Notes: a model not told the origin generated them from the letters alone. Numbered from the stretch's first letter, positions 36,920 through 47,093 are shown. The stretch is DNA of 64,000 nucleotides from Streptomyces gobiensis (GCF_021216675.1 NZ_CP086120.1:1426001-1490000); one strand, 5' to 3'. Translations and numbers: made by a program.

Positions 36920-38338
36920 CTACTCGTCGGTGTCGGCCGGTTCCGCCTTGTTGCGCCGCACCATCAGCACCGCTCCACCACCGAGGACCAGCAGCCCGAG
37001 GGCGACACCCACCAGCAGCGGGACATTACTGCTGTTGCCGGTCTCCGCGAGATTGACATCGCTGCCGCTGCCGCCGACCGTGACCGGCGTGGTCTGCACG
37101 GCGGTCCCCTTGTCATCACCGGAGCCGCTGGTCACCGTGGCGCAGTCAAGGACACCGGAGAAGGTCTGCGCAAAGCCATGCGGACCATTGATCGTGATCT
37201 TGTAAGCCTGATCCTCCTGGACCGGCACGGTCACCGTCTCCGTCTTCCCGGCCGGTGTCTCATACGACGCCTCGCCGAGGTTGAAGCTGAACGGCTCGTC
37301 GCCTTGGTTGCTGACGGTGATGTCCAGACCACCCGCCGCGCAGTTCTTCCGCGCGGAAACGGCCGGGACGGCGCCCTGGGCCGCCCAGTTCGCGGTGGCG
37401 GTCGCGGTGACCGTGGAGTCACTGGAACCGGCGAGGATCTGGGTCTGGCTGATGGCGTGCTCACCTATACCGGTGAACGCCCGGCCGACCGGCACCGTGG
37501 TGGCCCCCTGCACGGTCAGCGAGGTGAAGGCTGCCTCCGCGTCCGCGGGAACGTCGAACCACAGCTGGTCACCATCGGCGGCCGTGGTGATCTCCTTGCC
37601 GTCCCGGCCGACGATCCGCACTCCGTGCGACGCGGCGTCCGGAGCCGGGACGACGCTCGTGCGCTGAGCGGTGGTACGCACCGTGACCGGGCCGAGCCGC
37701 TCGCCGGGCTTGCCGGAGACGGCGGGCGGGTCGAGGGACAGTGAGGCCCTGGGCTCGGTGAGGTTCTTCGCCGCCTTCTCCAGATATCCGGCGAGCTTCT
37801 CGGCGTTCTTGTCGACCGCCGAGACATCCGCGCCGTCCGAGTAGCGCCAGATCGCCACCTGGGTGCCCGCGGCGGCGGTCTGCGGGGTGAGCTGGCGGGC
37901 GCCCGACTTCTTGGCGAGCGCGGCGAGGTCATCCACCTGCGGGTAGGAGTTCTGCAGGATCCAGCGGATCCTGCCCGCGTCGGGGTTGTCGTGCAGCGAC
38001 GAGGTCTGCCAGGGCACCTCCTGGTACTGCGCCTGCTCCTGCGTCGGGTTGTGCATATCGATGCAGTAGGTCTGCAGACTTCCACCGCCCGCGACAGACA
38101 TCTCGAAGAGGCCTGCGCCGGTCTCGGTCGTCTCACCGTCCTCGCGGACGATGGCCTGGTCGTACACCTTCAGGCCGTCCAGGACAGCGGTGGCGCCGTC
38201 CGACGACGGGGCCGAGCCCAGGGGCTCCTCGGCCGCCGCCGGTCCCGCACCCGCTACCGCCCCGACCGCCGCGAGCAGTCCGGATGCCAACGCCGCGGCC
38301 ACGCGACGGGTGGCGGCCCGTCCGCGTATCGAGATCAT
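36920..38338 (-). CDS. Cys-Gln thioester-forming, sortase-anchored surface protein
   Basis: This 472-residue protein has a signal peptide (about 1-36, ending GPAAA) and a thioester domain in which C92 (QTYCIDM) and Q160 (GTQVAIW) are placed to form the internal Cys-Gln bond used by Gram-positive surface adhesins. Ig-like repeats follow, then LAETG at 430-434, a membrane helix (about 439-459) and a basic tail RRNK, a complete class E-type sortase signal. It is probably linked to peptidoglycan and attaches covalently to a partner. The ATG at 38338 has GAGGGGA upstream. No sortase gene lies in the window. Confidence 0.93.
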   Translation of the reverse strand: MISIRGRAATRRVAAALASGLLAAVGAVAGAGPAAAEEPLGSAPSSDGATAVLDGLKVYDQAIVREDGETTETGAGLFEMSVAGGGSLQTYCIDMHNPTQEQAQYQEVPWQTSSLHDNPDAGRIRWILQNSYPQVDDLAALAKKSGARQLTPQTAAAGTQVAIWRYSDGADVSAVDKNAEKLAGYLEKAAKNLTEPRASLSLDPPAVSGKPGERLGPVTVRTTAQRTSVVPAPDAASHGVRIVGRDGKEITTAADGDQLWFDVPADAEAAFTSLTVQGATTVPVGRAFTGIGEHAISQTQILAGSSDSTVTATATANWAAQGAVPAVSARKNCAAGGLDITVSNQGDEPFSFNLGEASYETPAGKTETVTVPVQEDQAYKITINGPHGFAQTFSGVLDCATVTSGSGDDKGTAVQTTPVTVGGSGSDVNLAETGNSSNVPLLVGVALGLLVLGGGAVLMVRRNKAEPADTDE

Positions 38339-38499
38339 GCTTGTCCCCTCATCAGCCCCGTCACCAACAACCCCCGTCATCAACCCCGTGAAATCTACGG
38401 GGGATCGTAGAGAGCAGGCGCACCATGATCCCCACGATTCACCCCTGCTACGCGTACCGACTCAGAATCGTTATCGTCGAATGCCGCGAATGAGGATCT

Positions 38500-38958
38500 T
38501 CACGGCGTGGGAATGGGCTCCGGCCGCTGTCCGGAAAGCCCGGGTTTCACATGCTCAACACGAGCGAACGCCGAGGTACCGCGGGACAGATCGTGGCCAA
38601 TCGTGATCGCGTCGATGCTTGTATCCGACCAGCGCCGCCCATCCCGCTCCCCGTCCTGCACGCGCAACTTCCCCTGTACGACCAGTGGTTCACCGATCGT
38701 CACCGACGCCTTCGCGTTCCGCGCGAGCGACCGCCACGCCCATACCGTGTAGAAGCTGGTGTACGCGTCCGTCCAGCCGCCCCGCTCACGGTCGAAGCGG
38801 CGCACCGTCGTCGCCAGCCGGAAGCGCACCACCGGGATACCTCCCGAGGTCTCCCGGAAGTCCAGCTCCGTCGCGGCGTTTCCCACCACCGTCACCATGG
38901 TCTCGTTCACACCGAACGCCCCCTGTTCGCCCTGTTCGCCGTTCTCAGGTGAACTCAT
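38500..38958 (-). CDS. ssb: Single-stranded DNA-binding protein, short paralogue
   Basis: This 152-residue protein has an SSB OB-fold: ETMVTVVGNAATELDFRE, VRFRLATTVRRFDRERGGWTDAYTSFYTV and KASVTIGEPLVVQGKLRV. The C-terminus is PIPTP rather than the acidic DDDIPF tip, so it is a paralogue rather than the main replication SSB. Streptomyces usually has two SSBs, one connected to chromosome segregation. The chosen ATG adds a 16-residue N-terminus with a repeated GEQ; a GTG at 38910 beginning NETMVTVV is equally plausible. Confidence 0.85.
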   Translation of the reverse strand: MSSPENGEQGEQGAFGVNETMVTVVGNAATELDFRETSGGIPVVRFRLATTVRRFDRERGGWTDAYTSFYTVWAWRSLARNAKASVTIGEPLVVQGKLRVQDGERDGRRWSDTSIDAITIGHDLSRGTSAFARVEHVKPGLSGQRPEPIPTP

Positions 38959-38996
38959 CGTGCCCCAGCGCCCAGTTCCCCGCTGACGCCTGTGGA

Positions 38997-40943
38997 CTAC
39001 CCGCCGGTTGTGGACAGTTCCGTTACCGCCTGGCCCCCGTGCGGTCCCCCCGCCGCGATCACGTACTGCCCCCGTACCTCGCTGTACCGCATCAGCTCCG
39101 CCGCTACCGGCTCCAGCACCCGCGCCCGGCCACATCCCGCCGCCAGCCGCCGCAACCGCTGCTCCTGCTCCAGCCCGTAGGCACGCGCGGGCCCCCGCGC
39201 CACCGCCCGGCATACCCACGCCAGCAGTGGCCCGCCCAGTGCGCCGCCCGCCAGCAGCGCGAACGGCAGCCAGCGGGTGGCTCCCACTCCCCCACCGAGC
39301 AGGCCCCCCAACAGCCAGCACACACCCACCAGTTGCAGCGCCAGCAGCGCGGCTTGCCCAACGGCCGCCGCGGTCCACCAGCGCGGCCGGGCCGGCCGCT
39401 GTGGGAGAGCCGCCTGCGCGACCGCCTCATCCAGCATCTCCGGCAGCCCCTCCGCCCCGCGCCAGGCCGCCTCGCGGACCGCCCTCGCCCAGGGCTCCGG
39501 CAGCCCGCGCGTCGCGTCGTCCGCCAGGGTCCGTACCGCCTGCACCACTACGGGCCGGGTCGCCGGATGCCCGGCGCTCGCCTCCGGGTCCGCCGCCGGA
39601 GGAGCCGCCAGCCGGTCACCACAGCGCTCCGACCGCCGCCGCGCATACCAGCGCACCAGCCCCGCCAAGGGCGTACCGCAGGCCCAGTCCGCTTGCCGCA
39701 GCCAGGTCCGCTCTGCGGTCTGCCCCACGGCGGTGGCCCCCGCGGCGTTGCCCAGCCGGTACTCGAACTCCTCGCGCACCCGCTCGGTCAGCCCCTGCGG
39801 ACTGTGTGCCCCGTCCGCGATGAACACCGGTCGCAGCCGGTTCAGGGCCCCGTCCACATCCGCGGTCAGCCGCCGCGCGGCCGCCGCGCGGCCGGCCACC
39901 AGCTCCCCCAGCACCTCCTTGAGCTCCCCGACCCCGTCTCCCGTCAGCGCGGAGAGCGCCAGCACCTGCGCCCCCGGTTCGCCGTGCTCGCCCAGCGCCA
40001 TGCCGTCCTCGTCCAGCAGCCGCCGGAGATCGCCCAGCACCTCGTCGGCGGCCTCACCGGGCAGCCGGTCAACCTGGTTGAGCACGACATAGGTCACCTC
40101 GGCGTGTCCCGCGTAGGGCTTGAGGTAGTTCTCATGCAGCACCGCGTCTGCGTACTTCTCCGGGTCGACCACCCAGATCACGGCATCCACCAGGCGCAGC
40201 AGCCGGTCGACCTGCTCACGGTGGTCCGTCAGCACGGAATCGTGGTCGGGCAGATCGAGCAGTACGAGCCCGCGCAGCCCGTCGTCCCGCAGATGGGCCC
40301 GCCGCCGGGACCGGGGCGGCACCGCGAGCCGTTCCAGCAGGCCGTCGGCGCCGCCACCGTCCCGCTCAAGCGTCTCCCACACACAGGCCACCGCCGTGGC
40401 CGTGGTCGGTCGCCGCACCCCCGCTTCGGAGAGCTGCGCACCGGCCAGCGCGTTGAACAGGGTCGATTTGCCGCTGCCGGTCGCCCCGGTGATGGCCACG
40501 GTCGTATACGCCCGGGACAGCCGCCCGCGCGCCCCGGCCTCTTCCAGCACCCGCACGGCCTCGGCCAGCTGCTGCGGCTCCAGCCGGGTCCGCGATACCC
40601 CGACCAGCTCCCGCAACGCGTCCAGCCGCTCCCCCAGCCCGCGTTCCCGTCCCGGGTGAGGCAGCCCGGGTGGCACCGGCCGGCGCAGCGCCTCGGGCTC
40701 GTACGCCCCCAGCGGCTCCGGCTCCCCCTCCACCCCGGGCCCCTGCTCCTGCTCCCGCCCCGGCCCCTGTCCCTCTCCTTCTCCTGATCTCTCTCCCTGC
40801 TTCTGTTCGCGATCCCGCTCCGGCCCGGTGCCTGGCCGGGCCCGACGGGCGATGAGCCCGTCGTCCCAGGCCCGGTCGTCGTCTGCTGTGTCGGCCGTGT
40901 CGGCCGTACGAACGTCCCCCAGCGATCCGGACACCCCGGTCAC
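38997..40943 (-). CDS. YfjP-family dynamin-like GTPase with membrane helices
   Basis: This 648-residue protein starts with a hydrophilic acidic extension, then a GTPase domain with the P-loop [14 protein letters not shown] (about 151), switch residues [18 protein letters not shown] and NQVD. Two transmembrane helices lie near 540-560 and 566-590, with a soluble tail. It is related to YfjP/GTP1-Obg-like GTPases and bacterial dynamins and may act at the membrane. Its GTG start overlaps the preceding GTPase stop (GTGA), so the pair is translationally coupled. Confidence 0.9.
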   Translation of the reverse strand: MTGVSGSLGDVRTADTADTADDDRAWDDGLIARRARPGTGPERDREQKQGERSGEGEGQGPGREQEQGPGVEGEPEPLGAYEPEALRRPVPPGLPHPGRERGLGERLDALRELVGVSRTRLEPQQLAEAVRVLEEAGARGRLSRAYTTVAITGATGSGKSTLFNALAGAQLSEAGVRRPTTATAVACVWETLERDGGGADGLLERLAVPPRSRRRAHLRDDGLRGLVLLDLPDHDSVLTDHREQVDRLLRLVDAVIWVVDPEKYADAVLHENYLKPYAGHAEVTYVVLNQVDRLPGEAADEVLGDLRRLLDEDGMALGEHGEPGAQVLALSALTGDGVGELKEVLGELVAGRAAAARRLTADVDGALNRLRPVFIADGAHSPQGLTERVREEFEYRLGNAAGATAVGQTAERTWLRQADWACGTPLAGLVRWYARRRSERCGDRLAAPPAADPEASAGHPATRPVVVQAVRTLADDATRGLPEPWARAVREAAWRGAEGLPEMLDEAVAQAALPQRPARPRWWTAAAVGQAALLALQLVGVCWLLGGLLGGGVGATRWLPFALLAGGALGGPLLAWVCRAVARGPARAYGLEQEQRLRRLAAGCGRARVLEPVAAELMRYSEVRGQYVIAAGGPHGGQAVTELSTTGG

Positions 40944-42589
40944 CTCTCCTTCTGCAGTACGGACAGTGCGGCGATCAGCTCCACCTGCTGGTCGGGGCTG
41001 GTATCCAGCTCGCTGAGCGGGACCAGCCGCCGGTCCCGCTCACCGTGCAGGGCCCGCTGCAGATACGTATGGAGGAGCCGGGCGCCGCGTTCCTGGAGCT
41101 GGGCCGCACCGGGAGCGCTCAGGATGTCGGCCAGGGCCTCACCCGCCCCCCGGCCCTGTGGGCCGCCGAGCTGGACCGCGGCCAGCAGGGCACCGGTCTC
41201 CTCGGCGGTGGCCGGTCCACGGCCGTCCGACTCGTACGCCTCCTCGGCCAGCTCTTCGACGCAGCGCCGCCAGCGCCGTACGAGCAGACCCATCCGTTCG
41301 GCGGTGGCCGAAGCCTCGGCGCAGATGTCCTCCGGCACCCCGGCGGCGCCCGGCTCATCACGCCAGGCCTGGCTGATCTGCTCCTCGGCCGCGCCGACCG
41401 CTCCGGCCAGCAGCGCGGTGAGCCCTTCGGCACAGGCGTCCAGGAACTCAGCGCCGCCGCTGTCGGTGGGGAAGCCGCGCCAGTGTGCGAAGGCCTCGCC
41501 CGCCAGCAGTTCCCCGGCGGCCAGCTGACGCCGCACTCGCTCACCGGCCGCGTCGTACGCGTCGTCGATGTACTGCATCAGCCGCAGCATGGCGGCATGC
41601 TGGGCGGCGACCCCACCGGCGAGCCCCGGGACCCGGCCACTCAGCGAGGACAGCGCACCATGGGCGGTACGGCCCGCCGCAACCGCTCGGGCGCGGGAGT
41701 CGGTGGCGCGGTGGGCCAGCCAGGCGCGCAGCCCCTCCACGGCGTTGGCGGGCAACAGCCCGGAGCCTCCGCCAGCGGACTCGGGCAACTCGGGGATGGT
41801 GAAGCGGGGAATGTCGCCGAGCCCGGCACGGTCGAGCAGGGCGGCGTACTGCCGGGAGATCTCGGCGGCGATCTGGTGCGGCACCCGGTCCAGCACGGTG
41901 GCGAGGGTGACGTCGTACTCCTTGGCGGTACGCAGCAGATGCCAGGGCACCGCGTCCGCGTACCGCGCGGCGGTGGTGACCAGCACCCAGATATCGGCGG
42001 CACAGATCAGCTCGGCGGCCAGCTCGCGGTTGGCGGCGACGAGAGAGTCGATATCGGGGGCATCGAGCAGCGCCAGCCCCGGGGGCAGCGCCTGATCACT
42101 CTCGATACGCAGCGCGAGCCGCCCGTCGGCCGACTCCCCCGAGCTGCCCTCAACCACACCGCCCTCAGCCTCGTCACCCGGCTCCTCATCGCCGGTCCCA
42201 TCACCTGGCTGGGACGTCCACACCCGGCCCAGCCGGGGCAGCACCCGCTGCCCGGCAAACCAGTGGTGGTCATCGGGGTGGCACACCAGCACCGGTGTCC
42301 GGGTGGTGGGCCGCAGCACCCCGGCCTCGCTGACCCGCCGCCCGATGAGCGAATTGACCAGCGTCGACTTCCCCGCGCCCGTCGATCCCCCGATGACGGC
42401 GAGCAGCGGTGCGTCGGGCTCACGCAGCCGGGGCACCAGATAGTCATCGAGCTGCGCCAGCAGCTCGGCCCGGGACCGGCGTGCATGCTCGGCGCCGGGC
42501 AGCGGCAGCGGAAAGCGGGCAGCGGCGACGCGGTCACGCAGCGCGACCAGCGCGTCGAGCAGTTCAGTCCGTGCTTCCAAGATCGCCAC
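40940..42589 (-). CDS. Dynamin-family GTPase, partner of the YfjP-type GTPase
   Basis: This protein of about 549 residues is a soluble GTPase with P-loop [15 protein letters not shown], switch region [19 protein letters not shown] and a later LDRV at the G4 position. A long helical region follows. It pairs with the next gene by a GTGA overlap, as in tandem bacterial dynamin pairs. The GTG at 42589 ([13 protein letters not shown]) is chosen because the frame above looks non-conserved; an ATG at 42631 would add 14 residues. A palindrome spans that region. Confidence 0.85.
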   Translation of the reverse strand: MAILEARTELLDALVALRDRVAAARFPLPLPGAEHARRSRAELLAQLDDYLVPRLREPDAPLLAVIGGSTGAGKSTLVNSLIGRRVSEAGVLRPTTRTPVLVCHPDDHHWFAGQRVLPRLGRVWTSQPGDGTGDEEPGDEAEGGVVEGSSGESADGRLALRIESDQALPPGLALLDAPDIDSLVAANRELAAELICAADIWVLVTTAARYADAVPWHLLRTAKEYDVTLATVLDRVPHQIAAEISRQYAALLDRAGLGDIPRFTIPELPESAGGGSGLLPANAVEGLRAWLAHRATDSRARAVAAGRTAHGALSSLSGRVPGLAGGVAAQHAAMLRLMQYIDDAYDAAGERVRRQLAAGELLAGEAFAHWRGFPTDSGGAEFLDACAEGLTALLAGAVGAAEEQISQAWRDEPGAAGVPEDICAEASATAERMGLLVRRWRRCVEELAEEAYESDGRGPATAEETGALLAAVQLGGPQGRGAGEALADILSAPGAAQLQERGARLLHTYLQRALHGERDRRLVPLSELDTSPDQQVELIAALSVLQKER

Positions 42590-42627
42590 AAGGTGTAGAA
42601 TGCCCAACTTTAGGGCGTTTTTGAAGC

Positions 42628-42645
42628 GCATTCCCTCGGGAATGC
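42628..42645. promoter_or_regulatory. Palindrome upstream of the dynamin pair
   Basis: A perfect dyad with 8-base arms, GCATTCCC-TC-GGGAATGC, lies about 40 bp before the chosen GTG start of the GTPase gene. GGGCATTC recurs a little closer to that start on the same strand. This suits a regulator site for the GTPase operon. Confidence 0.45.
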
Positions 42646-42887
42646 CCCTTTTTGACCCCTGCGGCAGACGAGACGGGCGCGGCGGTAGGCATAACGAGTG
42701 CACAACAGCCGCCCACTGTGCCGCGGAAACTGGTGCATGAATCGCACTTGCCTGCGATTATCAGAGCGCTTCACTGAACCTCCACAGGGTGTCGCGGACG
42801 TGAAGCAACCAGGAGCAACCAGCCGGGCCCTTATCCTTGTGCAAGCAAGGTCATCCCGGGGGCTCCGCCCGTCCGCGATCGAGACCA

Positions 42888-42960
42888 GCCCCCGTAGCTC
42901 AGTGGATAGAGCAGGTGCCTTCTAAGCACTTGGCCGCAGGTTCGAGTCCTGCCGGGGGCG
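42888..42960 (+). tRNA. tRNA-Arg (TCT)
   Basis: The 73 nt fold as a cloverleaf. The acceptor stem is GCCCCCG with CGGGGGC, the D arm GCTCAGTGGATAGAGC, and the anticodon stem GGTGC/GCACT around a loop CTTCTAA with anticodon TCT at 42921-42923. The T arm holds GGTTCGAGTCC. It would read AGA/AGG, rare codons in Streptomyces. The 3' CCA is not encoded. Confidence 0.95.
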
Positions 42961-42978
42961 CACAGACAGCACGGTGCC

Positions 42979-43002
42979 GACCCTCCCTTCGGGGGGTCTT
43001 TT
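42979..43002 (+). terminator. Terminator after tRNA-Arg
   Basis: A stem GACCCTCC/GGGGGGTC with a CTTC loop, followed by TTTTC, begins 18 bp after the tRNA. This is the clearest T-run terminator in the window. Confidence 0.85.
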
Positions 43003-43089
43003 CGCTGGCTTCGGCTGATGCGGCTGACGGGGCGGCGCACGCTGCGGTCGCCCACCCCCTCCTTGACCTCTGCATCGGGGGTCGGTGTC

Positions 43090-44457
43090 TCAGACGCCCA
43101 GGACCACCTTGGCCGTGGTGAAGTAGATGATCAGACCGGTCGCGTCCACCAGGGTGGTGACCATGGGAGCCGAGACCACCGCCGGGTCGATACGGAGCCG
43201 TTTGGCCAGCAGCGGCATGGTGCCGCCGATGGTGGCCGCCCAGCCGCAGATGACCACCAGGGTGATGCCGACGACCACGGCGATCTGCACGCCGACGAAC
43301 AGCGCTCCCACGACCACCCCGAGCAGGGCAAGCAGCCCGCCCAGCACCAGGCCGACGCGGCACTCGCGCCATATCACCTTCAGCAGGTCCGAGCCGCGTA
43401 CCTCGCCGACCGCCAGGGCGCGTACGCAGGCGGTGGCGGCCTGGGCGCCCGCGTTGCCCCCGGCGCCGATGAGCAGCGGGATGAACAGGGCGAGCTGGGT
43501 CACCTGCTCCAGGGTGGCCTCGAAGGCGTCCGTGACGGTGACCGTCAGGGTCGCCGCGATCAGGAGCAGCATCAGCCACAGGGCCCGGTAGCGGGCGAGT
43601 TGCCAGACGGTGGCGGCCATATAGTGGCCGACCCAGGGGGTGGCACCGGCCTGCCGGGCCACGTCCTCGGTGTCGGCGGCCTCGATGACCTCAAGGGCGT
43701 CATCGATGGTGAGCAGTCCGACGAGCCGGTTCTCGCTGTCCACGACCGGCAGGTTCAGGTCGTTGGTCTCGCGCATCAGCCGGGCGGCCGTCTCAGCGGA
43801 GTCGGTGGCGCGGGCGAACGCCGGTTCGGTGACGACCAGCTCCGCGACCATGGTCTCCGGCGGGCTGAGCACCAGCTCCCGTAGCTCCACGACGCCGGTC
43901 AGCCGCCGTCCGTGGTCCACCACGGGGAGCGTGTACACGGTCTCCGCGTGGGCGCCCTTGGCGCGTACGGTCCGCAGCGCCTGCTCGACGGTGAGGTCCT
44001 GCGGCAGCGCCACGACCTCGGGGGTCATATAGCGGCCGACCGAGCCCTCCGGGTAGCCGAGCAGTGCGGCGGTCATCCGCCGTTCATGCGCGCTCAGCCC
44101 GGCGAGTACTCGCTTGGCGACCTTGGCGGGGGCTTCCCGCAGCATCCGGGCCCGGTCGTCCGGGTCCATGCCCTCGACGATTTCGAGGAAGGTGTGATCG
44201 CGCAGCCCTTCCAGGATCTGCTGCTGGTCGACCGGCTCCAGCTCCTCGAAGACGTTCAGCGCCCGGTCCTTGTCCAGCAGCCGGAAGGCCATGCCCGCAT
44301 GCACCGCGTCCATCCGGGCGAGCTCATCGGCGATCACATGCGGTGGATGTGTCTCCAGCCATTCCAGGGCAGCGTGCAGCTGCTGACTGTCGACTATTTC
44401 CTGCAGCGACTCGGGGAGTTCCGGGTGCAGCTCTTCGGGCAGGTCTGTCTGCGGCAT
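43090..44457 (-). CDS. mgtE: Magnesium transporter MgtE
   Basis: This 455-residue protein has the MgtE plan. An N-terminal helical MgtE_N domain (about 25-130) contains LARMDAVHAGMAFRLLDKD. Two CBS domains follow (about 140-260), with YMTPEVVALPQDLTVEQAL. Five membrane helices (about 285-450) include the pore-lining WAATIGGTMPLLAKRLRIDPAV. It imports Mg2+ or other divalent cations, gated by the cytosolic domain. It stands alone; no leader RNA was recognised upstream. Confidence 0.94.
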   Translation of the reverse strand: MPQTDLPEELHPELPESLQEIVDSQQLHAALEWLETHPPHVIADELARMDAVHAGMAFRLLDKDRALNVFEELEPVDQQQILEGLRDHTFLEIVEGMDPDDRARMLREAPAKVAKRVLAGLSAHERRMTAALLGYPEGSVGRYMTPEVVALPQDLTVEQALRTVRAKGAHAETVYTLPVVDHGRRLTGVVELRELVLSPPETMVAELVVTEPAFARATDSAETAARLMRETNDLNLPVVDSENRLVGLLTIDDALEVIEAADTEDVARQAGATPWVGHYMAATVWQLARYRALWLMLLLIAATLTVTVTDAFEATLEQVTQLALFIPLLIGAGGNAGAQAATACVRALAVGEVRGSDLLKVIWRECRVGLVLGGLLALLGVVVGALFVGVQIAVVVGITLVVICGWAATIGGTMPLLAKRLRIDPAVVSAPMVTTLVDATGLIIYFTTAKVVLGV

Positions 44458-44711
44458 GGGAGAGTCCTCAGCACAGCGGTGAGATCGACGACGGGCACCG
44501 GGGGCACACCGCGGGCACCGCTCACTGTCCCACTGCTAGACCAGGAAAAGGGCGGTGCCGCGCGGTGTTCGACTAGGAGGCTCGCTACGCATCGCAGCAC
44601 CACCTCCGCTCTACCGCCGCCGCCAGTCCACCGCGCTACCGCGCGCGAATCACCGTTGAAGGATACAACGGCTGGACGGTGTACAGCGGCCACTCATGAC
44701 CGTGGCTGACC
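44458..44711. other. Gap between mgtE and the biosynthetic operon
   Basis: This roughly 250-bp region separates the start of mgtE from the end of the biosynthetic operon; both are on the minus strand. It carries an AT-richer stretch near 44651-44670 that may hold the mgtE promoter. No gene or known riboswitch was recognised. Confidence 0.4.
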
Positions 44712-44771
44712 GAGAACGGGTTGTCCGAGCACGGGTTGTCGGAGTACGGGTTATCCGAGCACGGTCACTCC
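44712..44771. repeat. 15-bp tandem repeat at the end of the acyl-AMP ligase gene
   Basis: Four consecutive 15-bp units start at 44712, 44727, 44742 and 44757. The first three are variants of GAGNACGGGTTGTCC; the fourth is diverged (GAGCACGGTCACTCC). The ligase stop codon (TAA on the minus strand) falls inside the third unit. Confidence 0.8.
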
Positions 44772-46421
44772 TTTCAGCCTGTCCTCCCGCAGCAGCTGCC
44801 ACATATGGCGGCGCCGCAGCTTTCCGCTGGAGGTCCGCTTGAGCAGACCGCGTCGCCCGGCTACCAGGGTGAGGGTGGGCTCGGTCCCGAGCTCGCCGCG
44901 CAGCATCCGGGTGACATCCGCGGTCCAGCTGCCCGGGGCGGCCTCGGCGAAGACGGTCAGTCCCGCCCGGCCGCCGTCGTTGAACGCCACAACGGCGACC
45001 TGCGTCCGGTCAAGACCGGCCGCGTCGGCGACCTTGGCGTCCAGGTCCTCGACATACACGCTGCGGCCACGGAGCTTGAGGCTGTCCCCCATCCGGCCCA
45101 GGACAAAGAGGTCACCGCCGTGCAGGAAGCCCACGTCACCGGTGCGCAGTTCGCCGTCGGCAAAGCGGGTCGTACCGCTCATACAGCCGCCCTGGTACCC
45201 CTGGGCCACGGAGCCACCTGTGACGACGATCTCCCCGAGGCAGCCGTCCGGCAACGGCTCGCCCCGCTCGTCGAGTACGCGGATCCGGACACCGTCCCCG
45301 TCCTGCGGGCGGCCATGTCCGACCAGCCAGCCGGCCCCCGGTGTGAGGGGCGCGGCCCCGCCCAGCTCCGCTGTCTCCGCCAGCGCTACGGTCCGGCCGA
45401 GCCGCAGGCCGGACCAGTCGGGGCGTACCACCGTGACCGGGGCGCGGGCACCGGTCACCGCGAGGGTGTTCTCCGCCAGCCCGTAGGACGGCACATAGGT
45501 GCTGGGTGAGAAACCGGCCGGTTCCGCGAGGTGCGTGAAGGTGTCGAGCGCCACCGGGTCGACCGGCTCGGCGCCGACACAGACGCTGCGCCACCCGGAC
45601 AGATCCAGGGCGGCCCAGTGCTGGGGCCGCAGCCGCCGGGCCGCGTAGGCGAAGGCGTAGGAGGGAGCGGCCGAGTGCGCCGCCCGCCCCGGCGTGAGGC
45701 AGGCCAGCCAGCGCGCGGGGTCGCGGATGAACTGCTCGGGCCGCATCAGCCAGAGGTCACCCTGCTCGGCGACGGGGAAGAGACAGCAGCCGATCAGTCC
45801 CATGTCGTGGTGGAGGGGCAGCCAGGAGGCGAGGCCGTCGCCGTCCCGCCAGCCGATCAGCCGGTGCTGCAGCACCCGGTTGGCTGCCAGGTTGGACCAG
45901 GAGACGCGAACGCCGCGCGGACGCCCGGTGGAGCCCGAGGTGAACTGGAGCAGGGCGATCCCGTCCGGGGGCGGTGCCGCGGCTGCGTCACCGCCCCCGG
46001 GGATGCCGCCGCCCTCGTACGGGATCCAGGGCGGGTCCGTACGGCCCGCCCGGTCCATCGCGCGGGCGGTCAGCGGGGCGTACTCCTCGCCGGTCACCAC
46101 CAGGGCGGGGGTGGCCTGTTCAAGGATGGCGGCGATGTGCTCCGTATAGGGGCCCTCGCCCTGGAAGGACGGCGTGGGAAGTGCGGAGACCGTGGCGCCC
46201 GCCGCCCAGGCCCCGTACATCGCGGTGAGGAAGTCCCGGCTGGTGGGCAGGATCAGACAGACGGTGTCCCCGGGGCGTACCCCGCTCGCCCGCATCCGGC
46301 CGGCGACCCGGCGGGCGGACAGCGCGAGCTCCCGGTAGGGCACGAAGTCCCAGCCTCCGGCGGCGTCGGCGAAACGCACACCCCGGTGCGGGTGCGGGTT
46401 CAGCAGCCATCCGGTGATCAT
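44751..46421 (-). CDS. Fatty acyl-AMP ligase-like enzyme
   Basis: This 556-residue ANL-superfamily enzyme activates a carboxylic acid with ATP. The adenylation core LLQFTSGSTGRPRGV and SYGLAENTL are present. WLPLHHDMGLIG is characteristic of fatty acyl-AMP ligases, which hand the acyl group to a carrier protein rather than to CoA. The family-specific insertion could not be checked. It is the last gene of the biosynthetic operon. Its start lies 6 bp after the ICMT-like stop, with GGGAG next to the ATG. It probably loads a fatty acid on the operon's ACP. The 3' end runs into a 15-bp tandem repeat. Confidence 0.88.
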   Translation of the reverse strand: MITGWLLNPHPHRGVRFADAAGGWDFVPYRELALSARRVAGRMRASGVRPGDTVCLILPTSRDFLTAMYGAWAAGATVSALPTPSFQGEGPYTEHIAAILEQATPALVVTGEEYAPLTARAMDRAGRTDPPWIPYEGGGIPGGGDAAAAPPPDGIALLQFTSGSTGRPRGVRVSWSNLAANRVLQHRLIGWRDGDGLASWLPLHHDMGLIGCCLFPVAEQGDLWLMRPEQFIRDPARWLACLTPGRAAHSAAPSYAFAYAARRLRPQHWAALDLSGWRSVCVGAEPVDPVALDTFTHLAEPAGFSPSTYVPSYGLAENTLAVTGARAPVTVVRPDWSGLRLGRTVALAETAELGGAAPLTPGAGWLVGHGRPQDGDGVRIRVLDERGEPLPDGCLGEIVVTGGSVAQGYQGGCMSGTTRFADGELRTGDVGFLHGGDLFVLGRMGDSLKLRGRSVYVEDLDAKVADAAGLDRTQVAVVAFNDGGRAGLTVFAEAAPGSWTADVTRMLRGELGTEPTLTLVAGRRGLLKRTSSGKLRRRHMWQLLREDRLKGVTVLG

Positions 46422-46427
46422 CTCCCG

Positions 46428-47021
46428 TCACCCCTTCGTCAGGTTCGTCAGGTTCGTCAGGTTCGGCACGCGGGGCAGGAAGCGTCCGGTCCCGCTGGCG
46501 TATGCGCGGTACTCCGCCCCGAACTCGGAGGCGCTGAGGCGCCGTTCCTCCCGGGCGGCGGTGGCGGTCAGCGCGGCGATGCCGTAGCCGGTGACGGCGA
46601 GGGTGATGCCGTGCGGGAAGAGGACCGCCGCGGCAAGGAAGGCCAGCAGGAAGGCGGTGTAGAAGGGGTGGCGTATCCGGCGGTAGGCGCCATAGGTGAC
46701 CAGATGGCGCGGTGCGTCGTCCTCCTGGTGCCACAGCGCTACGGGGATGCGGTGGGTGCCCAGGGTCAGAAAGATCAGGGCGATGGAGGTGACGCTCAGC
46801 GCGATCGAGGCGAGCCCCAGCCCGCCGCGCCAGGTGTCCGGGGCGAGCGACCGCCAGTCGAGCGCGGCGGCGCCGAGGAGGCAGAGCGGGCCCAGCCCGA
46901 AGGGTGTGGCAGTCAGCCACCACTTGGCGTTGAAGCGGCCGTCCGCACGGAAGAAGAACCGCGGGAGCGCGCCGATGACGGCGAAGTTCAGGATGAGCAG
47001 GAAGAGGGCGTGGGCGTCCAT
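46428..47021 (-). CDS. ICMT/PEMT-like membrane methyltransferase
   Basis: This 197-residue integral membrane protein has five or six helices. It carries the isoprenylcysteine carboxyl methyltransferase-like signature YGAYRRIRHPFYTAFLLAF, followed by a C-terminal EERRL, as in SAM-dependent methyltransferases acting on membrane-embedded acids or amines. It could methylate a carboxylate or amine of the pathway product. The C-terminal tail is a triple NLT repeat coded by three 9-bp units at 46435-46461. Confidence 0.82.
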   Translation of the reverse strand: MDAHALFLLILNFAVIGALPRFFFRADGRFNAKWWLTATPFGLGPLCLLGAAALDWRSLAPDTWRGGLGLASIALSVTSIALIFLTLGTHRIPVALWHQEDDAPRHLVTYGAYRRIRHPFYTAFLLAFLAAAVLFPHGITLAVTGYGIAALTATAAREERRLSASEFGAEYRAYASGTGRFLPRVPNLTNLTNLTKG

Positions 47022-47093
47022 GGAGGTTTGAGTGTCCTTCCGGGCTTCTGGGCTCCTGGGCTTCTGAGCTTCTGGGGTGTGCTCCGGGGCGGG

